Shown: positions 42,733 through 50,654 of the stretch, piece after piece
Numbering within the stretch: the stretch's first letter is position 1
How the letters are laid out: every line of letters starts with the position of its first letter
Source of the DNA: Anaerolinea thermophila
GTDB taxonomy: Bacteria; Chloroflexota; Anaerolineae; Anaerolineales; Anaerolineaceae
DNA length: 64,000 nucleotides
NCBI RefSeq assembly: GCF_020723905.1
Contig: NZ_DYHZ01000006.1
Location: 1 to 64,000 of the forward strand
Reading direction: 5' to 3'
Made by a program: the position numbers and the translations under genes
The notes under the pieces: generated by a model
The model's input: the letters and a program-made list of their open reading frames with translations, nothing else
Databases searched by the model: none
Told to the model about the DNA's origin: nothing

Positions 42733-43218
42733 CTACTCCCTTTCTTGTTTCAATGCTTCTTCGATTCGCTTTAACTCTTCTTCGTCAATCTCCGCGGAAG
42801 AGGATGACACAATTGAAGCAGAAACAGGTTTTCGCATGGAACGCAAAACCCGTACAGTTACAATTACCGCAATCAAAAACACCACAACCGGCAAGATGTA
42901 AACTACCCAGTTCAACCCTCGACGAGGTGGCTCTGCAAGCACGCGGTCGCCATAATGCAGAACAAAATACTCCTTAATTTGTTCCTCTGTTAATCCTTCG
43001 ATCAACTTCTGGCGAATCAACTCACGCCATTCATTGCAAGCCTGCGTTGGACAGACATCCAGCGGGACATTTTCGCATACCGGGCAGTACAGTTGTTTGG
43101 CAATGCGGTTCACCTCGTCATCAGAGGGGGTAGGAACTGGCGTCTGGGCATACCCCACCTGAGCGAAAACTGCCAGAATAACCAGCCCCAAAAAGATCCA
43201 AAGGTGCGCTCTTCTCAT
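42733..43218 (-). CDS. ccmH: Cytochrome c maturation protein CcmH
   Basis: CcmH takes part in reducing apocytochrome c and in haem ligation with CcmF. The 161-residue protein has a signal or anchor segment (about 6-24), the redox motif LYCPVC near 43-48, a second Cys pair in VCPTQAC, and a C-terminal transmembrane helix (about 101-120) followed by an acidic tail. The ATG at 43218 is chosen because GAGGTGAG precedes it. It heads the ccmHG-I-cyt-ABCD group and faces the M28 peptidase gene divergently with only 61 bases between. Confidence 0.93.
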   Translation of the reverse strand: MRRAHLWIFLGLVILAVFAQVGYAQTPVPTPSDDEVNRIAKQLYCPVCENVPLDVCPTQACNEWRELIRQKLIEGLTEEQIKEYFVLHYGDRVLAEPPRRGLNWVVYILPVVVFLIAVIVTVRVLRSMRKPVSASIVSSSSAEIDEEELKRIEEALKQERE

Positions 43219-43279
43219 GCTTATCTCACCTCGCATCATCTATGTTTTTCCCCAGAGTTTTGCTACACTGATTACAATC

Positions 43280-44632
43280 ATGAAACTCCACCAATTTGCC
43301 TGTCGGTTGCCTGTTTTGATTCTTCTAACTGCCATCCTTTTACTCACCGGTACCGCCGTACCGGGTCATGGATACCTTCCTTTGCAAGATTTATCTCTTT
43401 GTACAGGGTCGCCGCTCGTCTCAGAACTGCTTACACACACTAGCCAAGAACAGTGGGCAACCTGGATACGTCAATTTTCGGGGGGAGAAACGATTGAACT
43501 CGAGGGAAAATTCTATCGCATTACCACACGGTTCTCATCCGCGCTTTTTTCTAATGCCCCGAATGCCAGAGCATACGATTACATCCTCCAGTGGCTTTCT
43601 TTCTGGTACCCGGAAGAATGGATCAAAGAACATGCCTTCCAATTCAGCGGGGAAACATGGAATAACATCATCCTCACCATTCCAGGTTCGAAAACTCCAG
43701 AGGAAATTCTGCTCGCCACTGCCCACCTGGACAGCCTGTCCCCCGATCCGTTGCACCTGGCTCCCGGTGCAGAGGATAATGCCAGCGGCGTGGCAACCCT
43801 GATGGAAATGGCGCGCCTGTTCCGGCATTACCGTTTTGCCCGCACCATCCGTCTTATCTGGTTCACCGGTGAAGAACAGGGCTTGATTGGCAGTAAAGCC
43901 TATGTGAGGGATTACGGGACTTCCGGTATCGTAGGGGTATTGAATTTTGACATGTTCGGGTACGATAGGGATGAAGACCGATGTTTTGAAATCCATACCG
44001 GTACTCAGCCTCAGTCCAGAACGTTGGGAGCATGTATGGAAATGGTTATTTCTGCCCTGAACCTCAATCTGAAGACAGACCTGATTGATGGTTACAACAT
44101 GACCTTTTCGGATCATACCTCATTCTGGGAAGCCGGTGTACCTGCTCTGGAAGTGCTCGAAAACCATTTTTACAATGCTCCCTCTCTGGGATGTGCCGGA
44201 ACACGCGATCAAAACCCCAATTACCACACCATTAGGGACACAATAGATACCCTCAATCTCCCGGTTGGCTTTGACATTGCTCAGGCAGGTATCGCCACCA
44301 CAGCCAGTCTGGCGAGGGTTGAAAACAGGTGCTTTACAACCACTCCTGAAGTGCAACTTCAGCCACTTCACGGCATTTCTCGACTGGTATGGACAGAAAT
44401 GAAGAATGCCAGCCAGTATCGTGTGCTTCGTGCAAATTCAGGATGCCGTCAGACAGGTCATCTGATTTCCGAAACGCCTTTGTTGAGTTGGGAAGATTCC
44501 GAAAGCCTTCTCCCCTTTTCAGGCTACATGGTGGAAGCCGTTTCTTCATTCGGCTGTGTCTCTTTCCCCTCCGCCTGTGTGTGGAATTCCTTTCCGTTCA
44601 GACAGAGTCACCCAAACCCTACAAAGAGATAA
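43280..44632 (+). CDS. Secreted M28-family aminopeptidase-like metallopeptidase
   Basis: A 450-residue exported peptidase. The ATG at 43280 gives a signal peptide (about 1-32). The M28 fold shows the zinc ligands in TAHLDS, GAEDNASGVAT and WFTGEEQGLIGS, and SDHTSFWEAGVPA carries the last ligand His. The C-terminal 100 residues are a separate, probably Ig-like domain. The gene lies on the plus strand between ccmF and ccmH and interrupts an otherwise uniform minus-strand Ccm locus, so it is functionally unrelated or was inserted. No good ribosome binding site is visible. Confidence 0.85.
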   Translation: MKLHQFACRLPVLILLTAILLLTGTAVPGHGYLPLQDLSLCTGSPLVSELLTHTSQEQWATWIRQFSGGETIELEGKFYRITTRFSSALFSNAPNARAYDYILQWLSFWYPEEWIKEHAFQFSGETWNNIILTIPGSKTPEEILLATAHLDSLSPDPLHLAPGAEDNASGVATLMEMARLFRHYRFARTIRLIWFTGEEQGLIGSKAYVRDYGTSGIVGVLNFDMFGYDRDEDRCFEIHTGTQPQSRTLGACMEMVISALNLNLKTDLIDGYNMTFSDHTSFWEAGVPALEVLENHFYNAPSLGCAGTRDQNPNYHTIRDTIDTLNLPVGFDIAQAGIATTASLARVENRCFTTTPEVQLQPLHGISRLVWTEMKNASQYRVLRANSGCRQTGHLISETPLLSWEDSESLLPFSGYMVEAVSSFGCVSFPSACVWNSFPFRQSHPNPTKR

Positions 44633-44680
44633 ATTGTTAAGGTGCAAATCCATGCTTGAGTAACTGAAAAAGCAACTCCC

Positions 44681-46738
44681 TCAGAATACCCGTTCAGGAA
44701 CGGAAATCGTAGATGGGACCGCCACACGTCTTGGTTCGGGGTCACGATCTGGCCAGGCGGCGATTAACGTACCCAGAATCAATACCAATGCCCCAAACCA
44801 CATCCAGTTCACTAACGGATTATGGAATACTTTGAAAGTCGCTCCCTGGGAGGATATGGGCTGCCAGTCTACCAGAAGGACATACAGGTCATCCTCCATG
44901 GTACTGCGTGTGCCCGGGATGGTCATCGGTTGATTGGCATCCCAATAATAATCTCGCCGGGGATGCAATTCTCCCAGATAACGGTTTCCGCGGTATACAT
45001 CCATGGTTGCACGGGCTACATTTCTTCCATCGGGCAAATTGAATTCGTCCAACTGTCGGAAAGTCACGGTGTATCCCGCCAGTTGAATGGACTCGCCTGA
45101 TCGCAAGGTGGCCTGGGTTTCAGTCTGGAACATCTCAATGCCTACCACACCCAACGCCATGAGCACAATACCAAGGTGAATGGTATAGCCTCCATAACGG
45201 CGGCGGTTCTTCTGCGCTAACCGCCACAGAGACACCCAGAGGGTTTCGCCAGTGCGTTTCGCGCGGGCAATGACAGCACGGCCATACTCATATAAAGTGA
45301 CGCTGGAAGTGAACGCTACCAGCCAGAACGCCAGTATTGCCCAACCATTCCGCACCCCTAACCAGATAACCAGAGGAAATGCCAGTACGGATACCAGTGC
45401 TGGCTTCCACAAGGCTTTTCCAAGAGTCTTAACAGTAGAATGCCCCCACGCAGATAAGGGCGCAATGCCCATCAAAAGAAGCAGCCCGGCAAACAGGGGG
45501 CCGGTAGCCCGTTCATAGAAGGGTGGACCAACCGTAACCTTTTGTCCTGTGAGGAGTTCAGATACCAGTGGAAAAATCACCCCCGAGAAGCATACGATCA
45601 GGATGCCCATGAAGAGCAAATTGTTCAGCAGAAACAACGATTCTCGGGAAAGTAGTGAATACAAAACTCCTTCATCGGATAGATCTGCCCATCGGTACAG
45701 CAAAAGGGACAGGGAAACAATGAACGTTATGCCAATGAAAACAAAGAACATGGGTCCAATGGCGCTCTGGGCAAAGGCATGTACCGAAGAAAGGACACCG
45801 GAGCGCGTCAGGAAGGTCCCAAAAATTACCAGCGCGTAGGTGACAATAATTAAAATCATATTCCAGCGCTTGAACATTCCGCGCTTTTCCTGAATCATCA
45901 CCGAGTGAAGAAAGGCGGTCCCTGTAAGCCAGGGCATAAAAGCCGCAATTTCAACGGGATCCCAGCCCCAGTAGCCTCCCCAACCGAGGACGTCGTAAGC
46001 CCAACGGGCGCCCAGAACCAGCCCCATCGTGAGAAACAACCATGCCACCAGGGTCCAGCGGCGGGTAATGCGGATCCAGCGATCGTCCGTCCGACCGGTT
46101 ACCAGTGCAGCAATGGCAAAAGCAAAGGGCACAACAAACGACACAAACCCAAGATACAACATGGGGGGATGTATGATCATGCCAGGATGACGCAAAAGCG
46201 GGTTCAGCCCGCGCCCATCCTGAGGGATTAAGGGAATTGAACCGGCAGGCTGGAAAAGCGCCTCTACTTCGCCGGTAGGCGTCCCCCAGAAACGATTGAA
46301 GGGATTTTCAAAGAAAATAGAGAGACTTAAGAAGAAGGTAAGCGTTACCAGCCCCGTCAGGATCACCCATGGCAGAAACTCTCGATCTCGATCCCACTTC
46401 CGCAAGGTTACAGCGGTGGTAAAAGCGGCAAGCAACCATGACCAGAAGATCAGGGAACCCGCTTGCCCACCCCATAATGCCGTGATTTTCAAATAGAGCG
46501 GCATTGAGCGACTGGTTACTCCATACACAAAACTGTATTCATACCGATTGGTCAATAATAAAATTAATAAAGAGGCAACCACGACAGTGATCAAAGGAAA
46601 GGTGAGCAACATCGCCAGTCGGGCGCTTTCAACCCAGGCAAAAGCCTGTTTGCGCAGTCCCACGATGCTGGCAATAATGCCGTACACAGAAACCAGGAAT
46701 ACAAACACCAGAAAACCAAGACCAATATGGGCAACCAT
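44681..46738 (-). CDS. ccmF: Haem lyase subunit CcmF
   Basis: CcmF with CcmH attaches haem to apocytochrome c. The 685-residue protein has about 15 transmembrane helices, the WWD motif WGGYWGWDPVEIAAFMPW near 240 and conserved His residues in HPPMLYLG and SSVHAFA. Length is normal for the family. AGGAG precedes the ATG at 46738. It follows ccmE after a 93-base gap that holds an inverted repeat, and is separated from ccmH by the plus-strand peptidase gene. Confidence 0.96.
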   Translation of the reverse strand: MVAHIGLGFLVFVFLVSVYGIIASIVGLRKQAFAWVESARLAMLLTFPLITVVVASLLILLLTNRYEYSFVYGVTSRSMPLYLKITALWGGQAGSLIFWSWLLAAFTTAVTLRKWDRDREFLPWVILTGLVTLTFFLSLSIFFENPFNRFWGTPTGEVEALFQPAGSIPLIPQDGRGLNPLLRHPGMIIHPPMLYLGFVSFVVPFAFAIAALVTGRTDDRWIRITRRWTLVAWLFLTMGLVLGARWAYDVLGWGGYWGWDPVEIAAFMPWLTGTAFLHSVMIQEKRGMFKRWNMILIIVTYALVIFGTFLTRSGVLSSVHAFAQSAIGPMFFVFIGITFIVSLSLLLYRWADLSDEGVLYSLLSRESLFLLNNLLFMGILIVCFSGVIFPLVSELLTGQKVTVGPPFYERATGPLFAGLLLLMGIAPLSAWGHSTVKTLGKALWKPALVSVLAFPLVIWLGVRNGWAILAFWLVAFTSSVTLYEYGRAVIARAKRTGETLWVSLWRLAQKNRRRYGGYTIHLGIVLMALGVVGIEMFQTETQATLRSGESIQLAGYTVTFRQLDEFNLPDGRNVARATMDVYRGNRYLGELHPRRDYYWDANQPMTIPGTRSTMEDDLYVLLVDWQPISSQGATFKVFHNPLVNWMWFGALVLILGTLIAAWPDRDPEPRRVAVPSTISVPERVF

Positions 46739-46763
46739 TTTTCTTTTCTCCTGATAGACACAA

Positions 46764-46791
46764 ATTTTGGCGAGATATTTCTCACCAAAAT
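46764..46791 (-). other. Inverted repeat between ccmE and ccmF
   Basis: ATTTTGGCGAG and CTCACCAAAAT form an 11-bp stem with one mismatch around a six-base loop. It is followed on the minus strand only by TTTGTGTC, so it may be a weak terminator, an RNA stability element or an operator. It would reduce ccmF expression relative to ccmE if used as terminator. Confidence 0.45.
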
Positions 46792-46831
46792 CTGCATATA
46801 ACGAAAAATTTAGAGAATCATCACAATAAGG

Positions 46832-47383
46832 TTAATTTCCGTTGTCTGAATTTTCAACCTGTTCCGGCAAGGCTTCCTCATAGCGGGTAGGACATTTCAG
46901 CAAAAGTTCTTCTGCATAAAAAACGCCATCCTCTCCAAGGCGCCCGGTCATAATCGCCTGCGCTTCGTTGCGGAGCAAATCGGGCTTTACCCCGTTATAA
47001 ACGACCTTCAGCCGGGGGCGATTGGGATCCATCACCGCGGCGTGCAGTACTGCCGCCATACCACCCTGAGCATCTATTTCCTTTTGCGAACCAGGCGTAT
47101 GAGCCACAATAAACTCTAATCGGAGAGTTTGAGGGTCGTACTGAATAGAATCACCGATTACCGCGCCGGAGACCCTTAATTCACGTCCTAAAACGGCACT
47201 CCCGCGTTGCTGGATTTCTTCTACCGTCATGAAGTACTGCGCATTGGCAGTTGCGGAAGAAATGATAAGGTAGACTACAGCCGCAATAATCAACAAACCG
47301 CCAATCAAAAATTTGACCTTGTTGGCGGAAGTCCGTTGAACGCTCACAGTCTGTTCCACTTGAGGTTGATGTGCCAGATCCAT
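46832..47383 (-). CDS. ccmE: Haem chaperone CcmE, cysteine (CxxxY) variant
   Basis: CcmE binds haem covalently outside the membrane and hands it to CcmF. The 183-residue protein has an N-terminal transmembrane helix (about 24-42) and the OB-fold pattern AVLGRELRVSGAV, LRLEFIVAHT, RLKVVYNGVKPDLLRNEAQAI. In most CcmE proteins the haem-binding motif is HxxxY; here the segment is LKCPTRYEE, with Cys164 and Tyr168, the CxxxY variant known from archaea and some anaerobes. AGGAGG lies 6 bases before the ATG. An extended -10 promoter and a CRP/FNR-like palindrome lie upstream. Confidence 0.93.
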   Translation of the reverse strand: MDLAHQPQVEQTVSVQRTSANKVKFLIGGLLIIAAVVYLIISSATANAQYFMTVEEIQQRGSAVLGRELRVSGAVIGDSIQYDPQTLRLEFIVAHTPGSQKEIDAQGGMAAVLHAAVMDPNRPRLKVVYNGVKPDLLRNEAQAIMTGRLGEDGVFYAEELLLKCPTRYEEALPEQVENSDNGN

Positions 47384-47475
47384 GAAGTTCCTCCTGATGA
47401 AAACCTTTTCCCAATTCTCTCTAATTCTGTCACAAAAGGATTAATAAAACGTGAGAAAATGAACCCTGTCGCCCT

Positions 47476-47497
47476 TTCTGTGAAAAAAATCACAGAA
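47476..47497. promoter_or_regulatory. CRP/FNR-family-like operator in the ccmE leader
   Basis: A perfect 22-bp palindrome TTCTGTGA-N6-TCACAGAA, containing TGTGA-N6-TCACA, the core recognised by CRP-type regulators. The centre lies about 13 bases downstream of the predicted ccmE transcription start, a position typical of repression. It could alternatively fold as an RNA hairpin. Confidence 0.55.
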
Positions 47498-47506
47498 GTG
47501 TGGCAA

Positions 47507-47512
47507 AGTATA
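47507..47512 (-). promoter_or_regulatory. Extended -10 promoter of ccmE
   Basis: TGGTATACT on the minus strand matches the extended -10 form TGnTATAAT with one mismatch. A -35 is not clear; TGACAA lies 18 bp upstream inside the end of the NusG-like gene. The predicted start near 47500 gives a leader of about 117 bases. Confidence 0.55.
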
Positions 47513-47533
47513 CCATAAATTGGATAGCATTTG

Positions 47534-48076
47534 TCACTTTACGGGGGGTGAGATTTTTCCTTGCTTTTTAGGACGCAGTGGTTTCAGAGAACCTACCTGC
47601 AACTCTACCGGCACATACCGCTGACTTAAGAGTTGAATCAACACCCTGACCCGCTCTTTACCGGGCAAGCGCACATCGAAAATGGCTTCATATCCGGCAA
47701 AGGGACCGTCCTGAATTAAGACCGCTTCCCCGTGTTTCAAGGACTCAAATATTTCTCCACCCGCACGGTTCACTTCATCCACGCGCTTGCGGATGGCTTC
47801 AATCAGGTTATCCGGAACTGAGGCGGGTTCGTTTGAAAAGGAGACCACGCCCCGCGCAAAAGGTATCCAGTGAATCGTGGACAATCCCACCTGCTCCAGG
47901 TCCAGATGCACAAAAAGGTACCCCGGAAAGTAGGGACGCACCTTCCTTGCTCTGGGGTTCACTGGATTGACCCGGATTTGAGGATAAAACACCTCAATCC
48001 CCCGGCTGAGGAACTGCTCACATAACGCCTGTTCTTTATTTGGTTTACTTTGAATGGCATACCATTTTTTGGGCAT
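47534..48076 (-). CDS. NusG/RfaH-like specialised transcription factor
   Basis: A 180-residue NusG-type protein. The N-terminal NGN domain starts KKWYAIQSKPNKEQALCEQF and continues with RPYFPGYLFVHL. The C-terminal KOW-like part has GEAVLIQDGPFAGYEAIFD. It lacks the usual secE/rplK neighbours of housekeeping nusG, which points to a specialised paralogue such as RfaH, UpxY or LoaP that acts on long envelope-biosynthesis operons (family knowledge). It lies 12 bases after the DUF4012 gene and is probably co-transcribed with it. Confidence 0.88.
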   Translation of the reverse strand: MPKKWYAIQSKPNKEQALCEQFLSRGIEVFYPQIRVNPVNPRARKVRPYFPGYLFVHLDLEQVGLSTIHWIPFARGVVSFSNEPASVPDNLIEAIRKRVDEVNRAGGEIFESLKHGEAVLIQDGPFAGYEAIFDVRLPGKERVRVLIQLLSQRYVPVELQVGSLKPLRPKKQGKISPPVK

Positions 48077-48088
48077 GTTTTTCTGGCA

Positions 48089-50083
48089 TCATCTAAACAT
48101 TAAAGTCAATTCTATCGAACGATCAATTTGCCCCTGCCACATCCATTCGTTCTTCCCCTCAATTTTCTGCCAGCCGGTTTCCATCGGAACAACCTGAACA
48201 GAATCAGAAAAACGCACCACAATTTTCACGGGCAAATAGACAATTCCGGGTTGCTTTTGAAGTCTCAAAGTATAGTGCTTTCCTTTTTCCTCCGATTTTA
48301 TCACTGAGGGGGGGATTTGCCATGATACAACAAAATCGGCGTGAGAAGCCGCTGGCACCAGAAGCATCCCGGAAAATTCCGCCCACCCACCATCTCCAGG
48401 GCGACTTGTGACCACCCCGGTATAAGGCTCACCGGTAAGCAACTGCTCTTCTGAAATCACAGGAACCTGTGAGGACAACATCCGGCTACCGGCTGGAGAC
48501 AGGATACGCCAGTAATTCCAGTAACATCGTTGCCTTAATGACTCGTACGTGTCACCATATTCAGCCTGATGTGTGCAAGAGATCCCAGGGAGAGCGTGGT
48601 TTTCATATCGCACCTGGAGCGTGGCAACCGGGTTTTCAAGGCTGGTAAGATCCACAGTATATAATAACGAACGCTCTACCAGGGCATCGGCTTTGTTAAA
48701 GCCCATATTGGTGTCCACCAGCATCAAAAAATCACCTCTTGCCAGATGCACACCAGCATCTAATCCCGCTGATTGAAGTACCTGCTGTGCATTCCTATCC
48801 TCCAGATAAATCATGAAATGTCCGGACGGAATGTCATTTAAAATCACCCACCCAACTTTTGAAAGCGTCTGGAGATCTTCGGACTGGATCAGTTTTTGCT
48901 GAATGGCTCTCGCTAATAAACCCATGAATTCCTTGCGCTTTCCCCACCACACTTCATCGGTTTTCCCGTTGTCTGGCGCCCAGGCCTCTACCATCCATTG
49001 CATGACATTCCGGGAATCGACTTTTTCCGGCCCTAAAGGTAACTGGACAGGGCCAATAACCTCCAACAAATGCACAATGAAAACCTGATCAAAAGCAATC
49101 ACCCCGTCCATCCTCTCGCCGGTCGAGAGGGTATACAGTTCAAGCGCCTTTCGAGCAGAGGTGGGAAAATCAGGCGACCAGTTAGCATCACGAGGCATCC
49201 AGTAGCCGGCTTTCATGAAATACGCCATTGGTTCCGGAGGTGGCGGATAGGTTACATCCGGATTGTCAATCGCATAGGAATCCTGAATGTCAAAATGGAG
49301 AATGTTGCCGTTTTCGAGTTCCAGTTTTCCGATACCAGAAATAAATCCGCCTGTGGCTCGTAATTCTTCGTTGTTCTGCGCAAGCACCAGAAACCGACGG
49401 GGGGAATCACTTCCCAGCAATACCGGCAGAGATGGAAACACCTCCATCCCTTTTTCTGCTAAAGCGAACAGAGACTCGTTCTCGATCCAAAGTTTTCTAA
49501 ATTTTTCAGGAAACCATTCAGGATGTATTTCCCGGCGAATCAAAGCGGCTTCGGTAAACCATTTTTGAGACCGCGACAGAGAAACCCCGCTTTCATTAAG
49601 AGAACCTGCAAGGTTTGCAAGCCACACCAGCACCGACTCGCTACTTTCCAGTGATTGCAGGTGGGGCTTTATTTCGGCAGCAAATTCATCCGCGCCACGA
49701 GAGAGCGCTACCCCGTACAACATTAAAGGTTCAATCTGAGATAAAGTGTTTCCCCAGCCGGGAAACCATCGCAAACTATCTATCACGGGAAGCACCGGCA
49801 ACATTGCCCAGTAAATGCCCTCCGTGTGAATTCTCGCCTGATGAACCAGGTGCGGCATCTCTTGAAGAAGAGATTCGCGAGAAGAACGCAGTTGCCGTGC
49901 CTGGCCAAGGACACCATACAATCCAAGAGTATGCCAAACCAGAATGGCAATCCAGAGAAGGATAGCAGAAGCAATCCCTATCGAGAGCCAGATACGTAAA
50001 CGGTATTGCTTCGTTTCTCGTGAATTTTGTATCGATTTCGAAACGCTCAACGACGAAGGTTTGTTGCTATAATGAATTATCAT
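48089..50083 (-). CDS. DUF4012 family membrane-anchored exported protein
   Basis: A 664-residue protein with an N-terminal transmembrane helix (about 31-52) and a large external domain. The conserved core SPRRFLVLAQNNEELRATGGFISGIG near 225-250 and LVLVDTN-like segments (LMLVDTNMGFNKAD near 452) are typical of DUF4012. Members occur in surface-polysaccharide loci of Chloroflexi and Actinobacteria, but the activity is unknown. The ATG at 50083 overlaps the sequence of the divergent plus-strand gene; its ribosome binding site (GGTGAG) is close and weak. The NusG-like gene follows directly. Confidence 0.82.
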   Translation of the reverse strand: MIIHYSNKPSSLSVSKSIQNSRETKQYRLRIWLSIGIASAILLWIAILVWHTLGLYGVLGQARQLRSSRESLLQEMPHLVHQARIHTEGIYWAMLPVLPVIDSLRWFPGWGNTLSQIEPLMLYGVALSRGADEFAAEIKPHLQSLESSESVLVWLANLAGSLNESGVSLSRSQKWFTEAALIRREIHPEWFPEKFRKLWIENESLFALAEKGMEVFPSLPVLLGSDSPRRFLVLAQNNEELRATGGFISGIGKLELENGNILHFDIQDSYAIDNPDVTYPPPPEPMAYFMKAGYWMPRDANWSPDFPTSARKALELYTLSTGERMDGVIAFDQVFIVHLLEVIGPVQLPLGPEKVDSRNVMQWMVEAWAPDNGKTDEVWWGKRKEFMGLLARAIQQKLIQSEDLQTLSKVGWVILNDIPSGHFMIYLEDRNAQQVLQSAGLDAGVHLARGDFLMLVDTNMGFNKADALVERSLLYTVDLTSLENPVATLQVRYENHALPGISCTHQAEYGDTYESLRQRCYWNYWRILSPAGSRMLSSQVPVISEEQLLTGEPYTGVVTSRPGDGGWAEFSGMLLVPAASHADFVVSWQIPPSVIKSEEKGKHYTLRLQKQPGIVYLPVKIVVRFSDSVQVVPMETGWQKIEGKNEWMWQGQIDRSIELTLMFR
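50068..50073 (+). promoter_or_regulatory. -10 element of the plus-strand secreted-protein group
   Basis: TATAAT with a predicted start near 50080, about 26 bases before the ATG at 50106. It lies inside the first codons of the divergent DUF4012 gene, so the two genes share this DNA. The -35 is not recognisable. Confidence 0.5.
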
Positions 50084-50105
50084 GGCTCACCACACAGGAT
50101 CCAAA

Positions 50106-50630
50106 ATGGGGACAAAGGCAAGGCGTACTCTTTTCTTGAGCAGTATATTAGCCACCCTGGGCTTGTTTTTTCTTTATCATTCTACTTCGGCTGGCTCTAT
50201 GATGCAAACTGTGCCCACTGCAGCGCCTTCCGCTACTCCTTCTCCTGCCAGTAAAGATTCTACTCCTGTTCAAACATCTCTTCCCACACAGAGAACCGTT
50301 CCTCCTACCCTGGCTGTCCCCAGTCCTTCCCCTCAGACCAATACCCCGATTCAACCCGACGCAGGAGAAACCCCATCCTCATCTGATTCCGCGCCGGCAC
50401 CCACCGCTGTTGCTCTTGAGAACACCCCTCTCTCACAACAAACTTTGACACCTTTTGTAAATGCTGAAACGGACTCGCCGGGAACCTCGAGCACTTCTGG
50501 TATGCTTTCTGCAACCCAGTGGTTGAAATCTTTATATCTGCTCATTTGCGGCATCCTTGTGATAGGAGGCGGCGCTGTGATTGCTGTGATTTATAACCGC
50601 CAGAGAAAATCTCAGACCTCTCACAAATAA
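50106..50630 (+). CDS. Pro/Thr/Ser-rich surface protein with C-terminal anchor
   Basis: A 174-residue protein with an N-terminal hydrophobic segment (about 7-26), a Pro/Thr/Ser-rich middle (about 30-120) and a C-terminal transmembrane helix (SLYLLICGILVIGGGAVIAVIY) followed by a basic tail. The ATG at 50106 is chosen over 50082 because AGGA precedes it and the promoter -10 box gives it a normal leader. The same layout as the protein at 20118-20672 suggests a family of stalk-like membrane proteins. The secreted glycosidase-like gene follows after 24 bases. Confidence 0.65.
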   Translation: MGTKARRTLFLSSILATLGLFFLYHSTSAGSMMQTVPTAAPSATPSPASKDSTPVQTSLPTQRTVPPTLAVPSPSPQTNTPIQPDAGETPSSSDSAPAPTAVALENTPLSQQTLTPFVNAETDSPGTSSTSGMLSATQWLKSLYLLICGILVIGGGAVIAVIYNRQRKSQTSHK

Positions 50631-50654
50631 TCCATTTGAAATGGGGGACAAACC

